A stretch of 64,000 nt of DNA from positions 17,767,666 through 17,831,665 of the forward strand of contig OX485807.1 of NCBI GenBank assembly GCA_950295325.1, read 5' to 3'. The notes under the pieces are model-generated. The model made no database searches, had not been told where the DNA came from, and worked only from the letters and a program-made list of their open reading frames with translations. Positions within the stretch are counted from its first letter, which is position 1, and every line of letters begins with the position of its first letter. Positions 36,468-48,409 of this stretch are shown here, in pieces. The translations under genes and the position numbers were made by a program. This stretch comes from Polytrichum commune. Taxonomy: Eukaryota; Streptophyta; Polytrichopsida; Polytrichales; Polytrichaceae.

Positions 36468-36831
36468 GGGCCGGTTCACACTAGGTCCCAAGTCCTAAGT
36501 CCCAAGTCACTTGAGGTCAATCCATGCAATCTTAGATGTTGGGAGTATGGAAGTTGGGACTTACCACTTCACATAGGGTCCCAAGTATGACATGAATGTC
36601 TACATGGCAACACTTTTTGGAGATGAGGCTTGGGACTCGTGTTGAGAGTTGGGTTGAGCAAAAAGCTAGACCCAACTCTGAACACAAGTCCCACGAATAG
36701 TTTTGCACAAAATAATCAAGATCTAGCTTCAATGATAATTAACCATATTTTAATGGTTTCTTGAGGTTTCAAAGTTGTGACTTTGCCTCTATGTTGGGAC
36801 TTGGGACTTGGGACCCCATGTGAACCGGCCC
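36468..36831 (+). mobile_element. Tourist-like MITE family B
   Basis: 364 bp bounded by TAA at 36465-36467 and 36832-36834. Ends are inverted: GGGCCGGTTCACACTAGG at the left and CCATGTGAACCGGCCC at the right. The motif TCCCAAGTC is repeated next to both ends in opposite orientation. It begins only 18 bp after the right end of MITE A copy 1. Confidence 0.85.
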
Positions 36832-36849
36832 TAAGAACTAGCCGGTTGT

Positions 36850-37010
36850 GTGTGTGTGAAAGAGATTGGATAGTGTGTTCTTAACTTGATAACCATAATG
36901 GACTCAATAGTCAACATAGGGGGGGGGAGGGATCTATATGGTCATTTACTAAGAAAGAAAATCTTGACTTTGATAATAAATACAATTTTCATATGAGCCC
37001 CCAAATTACA
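36850..37010 (+). repeat. Dispersed repeat family R1 copy
   Basis: GAGATTGGATAGTGTG, AACTTGATAACCATAATGGACTCAATA, a G-run, then ATCTATATGGTCATTT, in the same order as 47270-47470. The G-run (36918-36927) lies where other copies have only GGGAGG. Confidence 0.55.
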
Positions 37011-38447
37011 AAATGAATTACCATGTGAGGTCTTCGGACCTAATTCAATTGCCTATCTTAAACAAATAGCTTTATTTGAGTAATGTCTCAGTTATTGGAA
37101 TATTTGGGTGTGGATCCAAGAACCAATACCAAAATTATATTTTTCTTAGGATTGGGGTTACGCTCTTAGCCAATAGGATTGCTCAATTTTGGGAGCTTTT
37201 GTGCTCTTGGACCTCTTTCAAATTCAAATGAATCAAGTTATGCAAGCTTGGCAATAACAACATAGCATGTGGCATGGGAAATCATGATTTCATGATAAAG
37301 GTGGATGTATATGTTATATATAGATTGTACTTGGTAAGCCAGGACTAGACACCGACCTCTTGGAGTTCCCTCCCTGCCTCCCCATCACGATTACCAAGAT
37401 AAAGGGGTCTAATAAAGACATGAACCGTATATTCATGGTCAATTCATTTCAAGTGGGTCCCTTGAGATATATTTGGGGACTCTGATGCTAATTTTGGGGT
37501 CAGATTGTATTAGCTCAAATGGTGGTGTTTTATAGGCCATTGGGGAGACACCAACCTCTTTGAGTTGAGACCCTCGGCTTGGGCAAATGGCCTAAAATGT
37601 CACATCCAATGCAACCCTTGGAGGACATGAGTTGCAATAATAAGAGATAAAAATCTCAATGCAACGTCACAAAAATTTGGCTAAAAAAAATTCATTGTGG
37701 AATAAGACACATGCAATGCGTTTATTGTGTTGGGCTAAAGCACATGTTGTATTTTTACTACAATGTGCAAGTAGTGAGGTGGTAGGTATGGGCAACAAAC
37801 ATGGATTTGGTTGCAGAGTGTCGCTGCCATTTGGTTGCCAAGCCTCCTACCATGATTACCAAGATAAAGGGGATCTATTAAAAATAGAACCCCCATAGTT
37901 TTACGGTTTGGTTTCCTAACACTTACCAATGGGGTGGTAGTAAAAATTGACTTCCCTATGGATTGGTTGCTTATTCATCCCAATTGAAGCTCATCAAACT
38001 AATTCAGGGTCTTTGACCTTGATTTAAGGATTGATTCATTTGAAAACAATGACATCTAGACTCTACAACAATAATCAACATTTCCATCCTCCCCTCCCCC
38101 AATCCCCCTCCTCCTCGATAAGTATTATAAACATTCACCCATAGATTTACAGGTAAATAAGGCTAGGTTTCCATGTATGTTGCTCGACCACCAGGCTCTG
38201 GTGGGATTAAGGACAACTATAGATGAAATAAGGTGGGGTAGGATATCGTAGTGTCAACCAACCACTGTTATTTTATATGTTTAGTGGGCTCATCGAAGTC
38301 TAGTGGCCCGTGGTTTGTCACATTATGAAAGGTGACCAAAACGTGGTTTATTTGGTGATTTTCATTATCTTCATGAGAACACACATCCAATCCACTATTA
38401 TCTAAGATCTAGTGGATCAACCATGGACATGAAAACCCAACAAATTA
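37011..38447. other. Intergenic DNA with a diverged internal duplication
   Basis: 37335-37420 and 37800-37880 share GATTACCAAGATAAAGGGG-TCTA and neighbouring blocks, indicating an old duplication. No gene recognised. Confidence 0.45.
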
Positions 38448-39017
38448 GGGCCGCTTCACACTATGGTTGTCCAAGTCGAGAGGCCGTGGGATTGAGTGGC
38501 CAAATTTTGTTGAGAGTCCAAAGAAATGAGCTGAAAAAAATCAATAAAATATAGTAAGTGGAGCCTTTGGCCATGCATAGTGTGAAGCCTCCAAAGGCCA
38601 AGCCCAAAGTCCAAACCTTTGGCCATGAACTCCAACGACCTCTCGACTTGGACGGCCATAGGACGTCGTGAAGCCTCCAAAGGCCGAGCTCATAGTCCAA
38701 ACCCAAAGGAGCATCCCACTTTATTCCTTGCTCAAAATAACCCGTCCAATCTAACGGCCAAGTTCTTGTAATTGATTGATTTTTTAATGAAAAAAAATTG
38801 ATAGCCTTTCGACCATAGTTTGGGTTTCCATTCCCGTCCGACCCAAACTTCCTACGAGAGTCCATCGCCTTCTTCAAAAATAATCATTTTAAATTGCGAC
38901 GGCCTTTGGACTTTGGCCATAGTGTGAAGGGTCGAGAGGCTGAACTCTTGGTTTCTTGCAATTTGATTGGTGGAGATCAACGGCCTCTCAACCTTCGGCC
39001 ATAGTGTGAAGCGCCCC
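38448..39017 (+). mobile_element. Tourist-like MITE family C, copy 1
   Basis: 570 bp following TTA (38445-38447), with ends GGGCCGCTTCACACTATGG and CCATAGTGTGAAGCGCCCC. The right flank is TTG, one base off the expected TTA. Internal blocks such as AAGTCGAGAGGCCGTGGGAT are shared with 56033-56460. No coding sequence. Confidence 0.8.
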
Positions 39018-39237
39018 TTGGTCTCCAATGCGTCTTTGTGAACTAATTATGGGATCTACGATGTTACTAGTTACAAGATGACACCATGATCTAAAGACAT
39101 CAAAAGTAAAGGGCTTGATAATGATACAATGAGCTGCCTTTTGACCTCATGTGATGTGGGTGGGATATACATGGCAAGGAGGGACATAATCGGTCAAGAT
39201 CCTAGTGTTTCCAAGTCCCACCAATTAGGGCCAGTTC

Positions 39238-39484
39238 ACACACGAGACTGAGAGCCCGTGACCATCACACTTCAAGCACTCTCATTGGTGGAAAAGGCGG
39301 AGCCGGTCCAAGTTCGCTTCACACTAGTATGCTTGAGGGACCCATATGACTTCACACTACACTTGAGGGTCCGTGACCACACTACATGATTTTGGAGGTG
39401 TCTTGGGGGATGGCCTTTGGTCACTTTCTTTTGGGCTTTCACAGTTTCATGGTCACGGCTCTTGGCTCATGTGTGAAGTGACCG
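39238..39484 (+). mobile_element. Tourist-like MITE family D, copy 1 (short form)
   Basis: 247 bp bounded by TTA on both sides (39235-39237, 39485-39487). Ends are GGGCCAGTTCACACACGAGAC and CATGTGTGAAGTGACCG. It is an internally deleted version of the 502-bp copy at 46393-46894. Confidence 0.8.
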
Positions 39485-39689
39485 TTATATGTTGGGCATC
39501 TTTCGGCTTCTTTCATAAATTGGGGTATAACTTATTCCATAGATGCCTCTAAAATGATCAATGGTAATTTCTGGATACCTTGATTAACTTCAACCGTTTA
39601 TTTCTAAAACTCAACCAGTTCATCCATAAGTAAAGCTTAGCAGCCGGTTCTCCTTGAAGTAGAGGTTGAAGTGGGGGGTGGCACATGGC

Positions 39690-40145
39690 CAATTCATTAA
39701 ATTTAACAAGGACGACACAGTTGGGGCCAGAACACGGTCGGGAGGGGGTCGGTATGCAGATAGAGTAGAGGCACCCATAACCGATCACTTTAGAGACTCT
39801 CCGCTAGATCTGGATAAGTATAAGGCGGTGCAAATGTTTCATGTGTAGGAAGATAGAAATCAGGAGGATTGCAAAATCCTGGTAATTGTATTCCTTGAAG
39901 TGAAATTACTATGATTTTTTGAAGCCAAAACTTGGTTCAAACATATTCTCAATGTCCAAAGTTTGTCAGGACCGCTCATCCCTCCTCACTCAAAAATCAA
40001 GACATGCGTCATGGCATTATTGGCTCCAGCCTGATCGAAATTAGGCCCTAGCCTATTTAGAATTCAGTTGCAACTTCATCGAAATTTTGGTATCCTACAC
40101 ATTGCCGATGGGGTGTTGATGAAGAACATGCGCCTTTGTAGTACA
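39690..40145 (+). repeat. Dispersed repeat family G, copy 1, coding-like
   Basis: It matches 57165-57560 in reverse complement over several hundred bases. The frames of the two copies encode similar peptides: RVEAPITDHFRD...DKYKAVQMFHV here and RVQVPMTDHLKD...EKYNIMQNFPV there. The ancestral element may therefore have been coding, but I do not recognise the protein. Confidence 0.55.
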
Positions 40146-40344
40146 CCCTAAACTCCGTAATATCATCCTCCATAATGTCACTCACTCTCTACTATCTTGA
40201 AACCCTAGGGAACGGATGTGCGTAGTTCAAAACTCGCTCCTTATGGTCACATTTCTCTCCCCTTACATCACATAATTTGTCATTAATGCAAACCACCCAA
40301 AAAGTCAACCCACACCCTCGCATTGCGCCATGTATTAATATGTG

Positions 40345-40378
40345 GAGTGCCTTCTTCTTCTTCTTCTTCTTCTTCTTA
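40345..40378. repeat. (CTT)n microsatellite
   Basis: About ten consecutive CTT units in intergenic DNA. Confidence 0.9.
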
Positions 40379-40537
40379 TGCCACTTGTTGAATGTTGGTG
40401 CATGCATATGCCACATCACCCGGGAAGACCAAGTGGAGTGGACCACACCACACCATTAAAACGTTGCACTTTGTGTTATTCCATAGTGTCACATGCTACA
40501 CTAATTCTATAGTATCACAACATCCATGTTAACACTA

Positions 40538-40601
40538 CAAAACTCCGTAATATCACATCCACTTTGGTTATTACAGGTGTGATACTACGGAGTTTAGAAT
40601 G
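40538..40601. repeat. Small inverted repeat
   Basis: AAACTCCGTAATATCAC pairs with GTGATACTACGGAGTTT across about 30 bases with one mismatch. The flanking block ACATTGCCGATGGGGTG recurs at 40099 and 40603, so a short element may have been inserted or duplicated here. Confidence 0.5.
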
Positions 40602-40744
40602 TTACATTGCCGATGGGGTGCTGATCAAGACCAGGCGCCTCTACTCTACAGTATAATAACATAGTACAGTGTGGATGAAGTGCTAGAATTAGCAATATTG
40701 GATATACGCACTTGTGTTATGAGATGAATGATGCAGTGGAATGG

Positions 40745-41140
40745 GATGCCAGCCAATGATCAGGGAGAACCAGCAATTAGTTACAAATGAACCGGTTGAA
40801 GTTCAAGACTGCAGGAAAATTACCGATCATCTTAGAGGAATATATGGAATATACCCTGTTTTAATAAAGGAAAACCGGAGGATGTCCACATGTAACCGGT
40901 TGGACTTGTAAACCCTAGGATCTCAACCGGTTATGCCCAAACAATCTCCCGACCGCTGATGCCAGCTGGCAGATAAGCTTGGAGAGGTGCTTTCCTACAG
41001 CCAAGCTCCCACGTGCATGCCAGCTGGCAGTCCCTGCCATTGGGCAGGCTGCGGGACCCACGTGCGTGCCCGCCGCACCCTCCAGGCCCGCGCCCCCCCC
41101 TCCATATATATACGTATATTAAAATTAGGCCCCTCACGCA
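40745..41140 (+). repeat. Dispersed promoter-like repeat, orphan copy
   Basis: Second copy of 23370-23640. It carries AACCGGTT-type motifs, two CCAGCTGGCAG palindromes (about 40968 and 41019), a GC-rich stretch and a TATA-like CCATATATATACG near 41100, but no gene follows. A short palindrome GGGTGAC-GG-GTCACCC lies just downstream at 41177-41192. Confidence 0.5.
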
Positions 41141-41362
41141 GTGTTGCTCCTTTTTGGACGGGTTACCCTTCATTTCGGGTGACGGGTCACCCTTTTTTTG
41201 TCTTTCAATGTGACGCAGACCCATCGAACACTCTCTTTCAAATGACGGGTTGACAAAATCTTCATCTTTCACACAAACTTGAAGATTAGATCATTTTTTT
41301 TTTTCTTCTCAAATATAAATGTAGAGAGGTTTGAACTTCTTACAATTTGTGATCCATGCTGA

Positions 41363-42310
41363 GGGCGAGGTTCCATGTACCAGTCCAGTCCATTTTTTGA
41401 AAAATAAATGGGTGGGCGGGTGGGAAAAGGGAAAGGGTGGTTTCCATGTGCCCATCCCCCCCCCCCCCAACCAAGTACCAGTACCCCCCATGGATGGGTG
41501 TCCCACATTGTACGTTGTGCAAGGACTGGTGCCGAAGGACCGGCGGTCTTAACAGTCAAAATAAGGACATGTGCCGGTTAGAGAGCTCCGGTGACCGGAC
41601 CGGCCGGTCACCTTGGGTACTAAAGGCCATATTGTTCTTCAAGTCCTTTCTTTTGGGGTACTCCTATGGCTCCTTGCTCTTGCATCATGCACTCTTTGTA
41701 CACTCAAAGCCTAGTTGTGAGAAGAAATGAAAAGGAAAGGATAGATAGAAAATGATTGTATGTTATTCGTTGGAGTTCTCATCATGAACTCATGGAAACG
41801 TGTATCTCATGATGTTTTCAAGAATTTCAATCTTAATAACAAAAAATACATGTAGAAAATGCAATGTGATAGTAAGTGTCGGGGTTTAATAAATGAAAAT
41901 AAAAATAAAAAACTATTCAAATGTTTAAAAAATCACTTATAAACAATGTATTATCACGATTTCAACTGAAAGAAAAATATACAAATATTTATATATTCCA
42001 ATAGATGACATCCGTACCAACCTATGGACACCAAGAACACATAATTTTAAATTCATTCAATAAATGTACGGGTATTCTTGTACAAGTCAAAAGTTAAATG
42101 ATGATGACCCTCATTACCAGTCACCTTCACTAAGTGTGACATCTTATTATTCACCAAATTTGGTAAGAAAGTAGGAAATCGAAATAAACCAACACCCCAC
42201 ATAGAAGTACCCCTCCATTAAACGGGTGACATCACCTTTTTGTTGGATGACGTCATCCGTTTCTCACCCACTTAAAAAATGAACTAGCAGCGGCACATGG
42301 AACTTGACCC
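41363..42310 (+). mobile_element. Tourist-like MITE family A, copy 2 (diverged, longer)
   Basis: Left end GGGCGAGGTTCCATGTACC and right end ACATGGAACTTGACCC match the ends of 35774-36449. Flanks are TGA and TAA, a degraded duplication. The internal ACGTCATCCGTTTCTCACCC block near the right end corresponds to the internal fold of copy 1. At 948 bp it is longer than copy 1, so one of them carries an indel. Confidence 0.7.
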
Positions 42311-45300
42311 TAAGAACTCTCCAATTCCTCATGATTCGCCATAACTCAAATGTCGTCCTCCATCTCTATCCTGCATTATGATACTCGCATCAAAGCATCC
42401 AAAGTGTCCAACTAGAATGAGGTTCGTGATAGCATTTTGTTTTGAGAATCCCCTTTCACAAATTGCAATGCTTGAGGGAATGACAAGAAATCTTGGCTGA
42501 ACTTATATGAGATGTGGCCATTTCGTTATTGCCCCCACAAAATTGCCATGCCTCGTGCACTGATTTGTTTTCACATTCATGCCTTGAAATTTCTACAAAC
42601 TCAATCAACTTGGGCTACTTACATTGCTTTCAACCGCTGTCAATCCAAAATTTATGATCAATCTCTCCAAGCATTGCACTGATATGGTTATACGATCTTC
42701 TTCATCACTTGGATCATACTTTGGACTAAAAAAAAATGGACTATAGGAAGAATGTAAATCAAGAAACATTTTGTTCAATCTATTCACATACATGACAAGC
42801 ATAGAAACCAAACAAGTTGGGCAAGAAGAGCCTCTCCCCTCTAGCCACCGCATATTTGTGATCATTGTTTTTCTCATAGTCACATATGGACTATTTTTGC
42901 ATACTTTTGAAACTTGCTACCAAACCCTATCGCGAGTTAACATGCCATTCCTTGCATGCAAAGCATTTCATACAACCATGTGTAGGCCAGTGATGTGGTC
43001 TCAAATGCGCGAGCCATTTCTTTGCCAATTTTCCAAGAATGATCTAAACTTACTTTCATATGTTCGTGCCTGAGCTCTTGTGGGTGTAGGTTGTTGAACT
43101 TTTTGGGAGTCCACTAAATTGGGTAACATCGTTTCAAAGGGGAGTACACTAATTATCCTAGTTAGTGTGCGTGAAGTATTAATTTCCAAAACACACACTA
43201 TTTTACCAAGCCTCAAAATTAGTGAAGGTTGGATATTATTGAGAGATACTAAATTCATGAATATATGCTCATTTACCATACATTCCAAGAAACTAATGCA
43301 CGTTCCAAGATGTTTGTAGAGTGAAATTGTTTTTATGCAACACATGCTCATCATCATAACATTACTCAACCCCATGGTTGAGTTTAGTTCCTATATTTAG
43401 CATGTGTGAAGGGCCTCCACCATCTTGCCATTATGGGAAGAAACTTAGATAACACAAAGACATTGACACTGGTATGAACAATATGAATAACCACATTATT
43501 TAGTATCTCCTCCCATCTATGTCCACATTTGAGACGGGGAGGGGGACCAAACGACACATATATTTAATTTCTTTACTTGGTTCGTAGTGACATGTTCGCC
43601 AAGTTGGTCCATAGAAACGTAGGGAGACAAATTTGCTTTAATTTAAAACATTTTGTTACATTTTGTTAGATGATTAACCATCTAGCCCAACAAATTATGT
43701 GATGGCCACACATGGCTGGATCCACTAATCTACACAAATGGGAAGTGACCCAAGATCATTGTATGAAGAATGTTATATATATGGTTGCTCTACATATGAA
43801 TTAACAAAGTATAGTAAGACTTTATGATCTGATTTTGACTCAAGGTAATTTGCAAGGGTAAAGAAGCAATCATTTCGCAATGATAATTTCCATTTGCAAA
43901 TATCAGTGTACACCTTTCACACCTATTATTTTGGTCCATTATAGTAATAACACGATATGGCAAATTGGCCAATGCTAGTTGCTTTACCTTTGTCCTTTTG
44001 AGCTCACAATATCATATGTTTAAAACTAAGAACATAACATCAATGTTTCTTTTACATAACATGAAATGTTGTGAGTTGAAAATATGATGTCAATTTTATA
44101 CCCAATTTTTTTCTTAGTTTATATTTTATCATTATATATTTGGATATTTATGGTTTACTAACAAAAAATTATTTGGAGATCTCACGAGTGTGTTTGTATA
44201 AAAAACATTATTGACAACCCTCATGGATAGTAACATTTGTAAACTAGATATCTTTGGAAAAACCACGTGCTTTCAGGAACAACATAGATTATTCATTATC
44301 TTGCCCAACCTCACTATGAGCATATTGATATTTCATTGTGTTGCCACAACCAAGAAATGGACTCAACTTGACTTGGCATATCTAGTTGCTACATGACAAT
44401 TTAACCAAATGCATGTTGCCAAAAGAAGAAGAAAAAGGATATGAAGGCCACTTGGATAATCAAGAGGGAGAGTGTTGATCCCGGTAACGTACAATTCAAT
44501 ATTATTAACAATCTACATTTTATCCCTTCCATGTGCCAGTAATTACAAACAAAACAAACCAAAAAACACCCCCTCCCCCCCCAAAAAAATTTGTAAACAA
44601 GGGACATTATGAGACATGGAACCCCACAATGTATAAATTGAAAAGATTCACAAGCCTTTAGTAAGTCAACCCTATAATCATCCGTAACCATCCACTTTTC
44701 TATGAATACATTATCTTGAACCCTAAAAAATCTAGCTCATACAATAACTTACTTGTTCTATGTGAAGGTTATGACACCGTGTAGGAACTTTGAGGCCTAT
44801 TATGTGTGAATGGCTAGAGGCATAATTTGATGGATAATAACTTGTTGGAACAAAATTGTGTCCAAATGATGTTTTGGTAAAAGTCGTGTAGGTTTTGAAA
44901 CCCCCACCCCCCCCCCCCAACCCCCTTGGCATCATAATTAAAACGATAGAAAATGGGAGATGAGACTACACACTAGACAACATTGCGCACCATACGAGAC
45001 CTTGAAATAAATGTCCAACCTTGACTTTGTTGGTTTCTTAGGGTGACTTGACAAAAAGGTCTCGAGCATCATTTGGTTGAGCTATTACAATATGTGTACT
45101 AGACTCCAAGCATATTTCCTCATATAATACGATGAAACTTTAAGGGGTGCAATGCATAACATTTACTCAACACCTACTACTTGTTCAGTGGGCCCTCGGA
45201 ATATAATAGCTGGATGTTGGGAAAGTTATAAAATAATATGTTTCCAATTGCCGATTGGGTGAAAGTCTAATTGAATAAAAGATGACAATAAAAGCAACAA

Positions 45301-46392
45301 TTCATCCACTTCCCAAATCACAACAAAATATAACGAGGGAATCAATTATGTTACAAACTACAATAGTGTAGTGACTTGGTAGCATGTCAAATTTGCAAAT
45401 CACTAGACTATTGCTTAAGAAGATTTGGAATATGATTCTCTTTTTCAGAGCTAACTAAATATTTAGACAATGATCCCCTCAACATTATTTCGAACTACAA
45501 ATTAACCTTTTATGTCTTGCAAATGACCATTTGTTGCATAATGAAAAACATGGTTCCATTTTCATATTGGGTCATGAAAGGATGGGCCAAGAGTTATTGA
45601 ACTTCATCTCTTTACTATTGATCCAATGTTGATATATACCCTTTATGGTTTGTCATGTTTTCCAATGCTAACTCGCTACTCAGCCAATAATTCATTCACC
45701 AACATTGATGCAACTCGTTATTCAACTTGTTAGACCCTAACCACACAGACGACAATGACACAACCCACAACGCCGTGATTGGTTTAGGGCTTAGGGTTAC
45801 CACCACACATCAGGGAGTGGAAGTTTGTGTTGGATGAGTTGTTTGCTTCCCTAGCACCTATGAGTATTGTGATACCTTCCAGGGGGGGGGGGGGAGTGCC
45901 TAAAAGTGGAGGAACAATTGAAAATATTGCAGATGGAATTATGCCACATAGGCTTAAAAGTGTTCTTATCGTGTGGTGATGGGACACCAATAATTCACAA
46001 ATTCTTAGGCCTAACTCTAGTTAGGAGTTGGTGACTACACACTTGTGATGTGGTTAGGCCCTTAATCTCACACATGTGAAATATAAATTATTCATATATG
46101 ATTGAGCATGTATTTACCTTAATTCAACATCCATGTCGTCTTTTGAAAAGTTTCAACCAATCACATGATGACAAATGTGCTTCTTTTTCGGGGGGGGGGG
46201 GGGGGGGAGGGAACAAATTGCCTAATCTAACTCACACGTAGGGTGCAAACACTAAAAGATTAAAAATTGAAGTCCTATATTTGGTTTGGTTATGTACTAG
46301 GCATGATTGGATCAAAATCTACTTATGCAAACTTGATGTGATCAAATGAACAAGCCAGTTGTCAATGTTGATGAGTGTTTAGGGAGATTTTA
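42311..46392. other. AT-rich intergenic DNA
   Basis: No gene recognised. Homopolymer C and G runs occur near 44906-44918, 45882-45894 and 46191-46207. Frames are short and without motifs. Confidence 0.5.
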
Positions 46393-46894
46393 GGGTCACT
46401 TCACACACGAGACTGAGAGCCCATGGCCATTACACTTCAAGCACTCTCATTGGTGGAAAAGGGGGAGTTGGTCCAAGTTCGCTTCACACTACACTTTGAG
46501 GGACCAACGGAGAATGTGAATGCAAGATGGATATATGGTCTACATGAGTTCCTACATGGCATCAAATGGATCATGTTTCACGGTCACTTGGACTATTTTC
46601 ACAAACCGTTTCTTGGAGGTAGCCCTAATACAAATCCAAGAAAACATGGCACTCTGAACACTCACAACCGTTGATTTCTTTTATTGTATCATGTGTGAGG
46701 ACCCACATGAATGGAAATTCATTGAAATAGCATTTGGTTGAGGACCCAATCACATGTGACTTCACACTACACTTGAGGGTCCATGACCACACTACATGAT
46801 TTTGGAGGTGTCTTGGGGGACGGCCTTTGGACAATTTCTTTTGGGCTCTCAAAATTGCATGGTCACGGCTCTTGGCTCGTGTGTGAAGTGGCCC
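46393..46894 (+). mobile_element. Tourist-like MITE family D, copy 2 (full-length form)
   Basis: 502 bp bounded by TTA (46390-46392, 46895-46897). Ends are GGGTCACTTCACACACGAG and GTGTGTGAAGTGGCCC. Internal sequence matches both 39238-39484 and 56468-56960. No coding sequence. Confidence 0.85.
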
Positions 46895-47269
46895 TTAGGC
46901 ATGCTTAGATAAAAATCTATTTATGCAAACTTGACGTGATTAAATCAACAAGCCGGTTGTCAATGCTGATAAGTGTTTGGGAACATTTTAGGCAAAATCA
47001 GTCGAGATCCAAGTGCTTCCAATTTGAACTGGGTACATGTTGATATCTTTTGTTTTTTCTTCATTGTTCTTTGTTGAGTTAAGACATATTCTACAAAATT
47101 ATGTTAAATGATCAACAATTTGCCCAAAATCTTGACTTTGAACCAATTTTCTCTTTAATTCAACCAACTCATCTATAAGTATTAGCCAGATCTCCTTCTT
47201 GACAGTCACATAAGGTTGGACGTGACTAATTCGGTTACTTTACCTTAATCGGACTCCTATACCTGAGTG

Positions 47270-47880
47270 GTATGTAGTTGAGTGTGGGTTCAAGAACATA
47301 TACCAAAAAGACACGTCTTAAAAGAGATTGGACTATGTGCTCAAATTATGATAACTATCATAGGCTCAATAATAAACAATATTGGGAGGGGGGGGGGCTA
47401 TATGACCATTTCATGAGCATGAGCATCTTCACTTTGGTAATTAATAAGCTATTCATATGAGCTCCAAAAACATGAGGAAAGTGGCTATGACCTCAATTAG
47501 GGCTTCCTAACCATCTTGTACTAATCGCATCTTTCATATCCCCCGACAAGTGGGCTAGTTGGAAAAGTAACCATTTAAGACCCATGTATCTTATATTTTA
47601 AAACTTGGAGATTCAACATCGCCAATGTGATCATGCATTCAAGTAGATGGTAAGTGGCTCATTTTCTTAATTAGACCTCTATATTTGATTGGTACGTGGT
47701 TCGGTGAGGATCAAAGAGCAAACATCATAAAGACACATGTTCAAAAGAGACTGGACTACTCTTTCAAACATTAATAACTACTCTACCCTCAAAAGCAAAC
47801 ATAATTGGGAGGATCTATATATCCCATATATGAAATCAACAACCATGCACCTCCAGTAACCATAACTAAATAAGGGGAGG
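47270..47880 (+). repeat. Two successive R1 repeat copies
   Basis: 47270-47470 and 47690-47860 each contain a GTTC/GTTCG-GGTT-AAGA block, then GAGA-TGGACTA, ATAACTA, and a G-rich to CTATAT block. The region 47640-48020 is also the inverse of 19070-19490. Confidence 0.5.
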
Positions 47881-48114
47881 TTCAATTTTCAATTGGGATT
47901 TTGCAGATGTTTCATTGTAGATTCACTAACACCACATGCACGAGTTGTTGTTGTTTTATGAATCTAATCGGTAGAAGTTGGAGAACACGAAAAACATACC
48001 AAATAACACCCACCGCATACCTTACATTTAGTGTAGATAGTAGTTAGTACCTTCGTAGTGCATCTTTCCTTATGTATAGGGATAGGCTAGGCTAGGCTAT
48101 GGCACCCATGCAAT

Positions 48115-48137
48115 CATGCCATGCCATGCCATGCCAT
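48115..48137. repeat. (CATGC)n short tandem repeat
   Basis: About four and a half CATGC units, about 280 bp upstream of the first AXS start codon. Confidence 0.85.
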
Positions 48138-48356
48138 TCGACTTGCCCCTCGTGATCACTACATCAACAAAAACCTCTTTTGCTTCGTGCGCAGCTACAC
48201 ACTACACCTACATACTTAACCCACTCCCCACCACCGCCATCGCCAATTTCGGTCCACCCCGCCTCACGATCACGCCCCACACACGCGCACGACTCTTCAA
48301 ATTGGCATCTTGGGGCTGGATTACCGGTGCCCACGAACGTCTTCCATTCTGAAGCT

Positions 48357-48392
48357 TTTGGGAGTGGTTTTGGGAGTGGTTTTGGGAGGTTT
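48357..48392 (+). repeat. Triplicated 12-bp unit in the 5' leader of AXS copy 1
   Basis: TTTTGGGAGTGG occurs twice and is followed by TTTTGGGAGG, immediately upstream of the coding start at 48410. It should lie in the 5' untranslated region. Confidence 0.8.
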
Positions 48393-48409
48393 GAGGATTG
48401 GCAAGGGAG

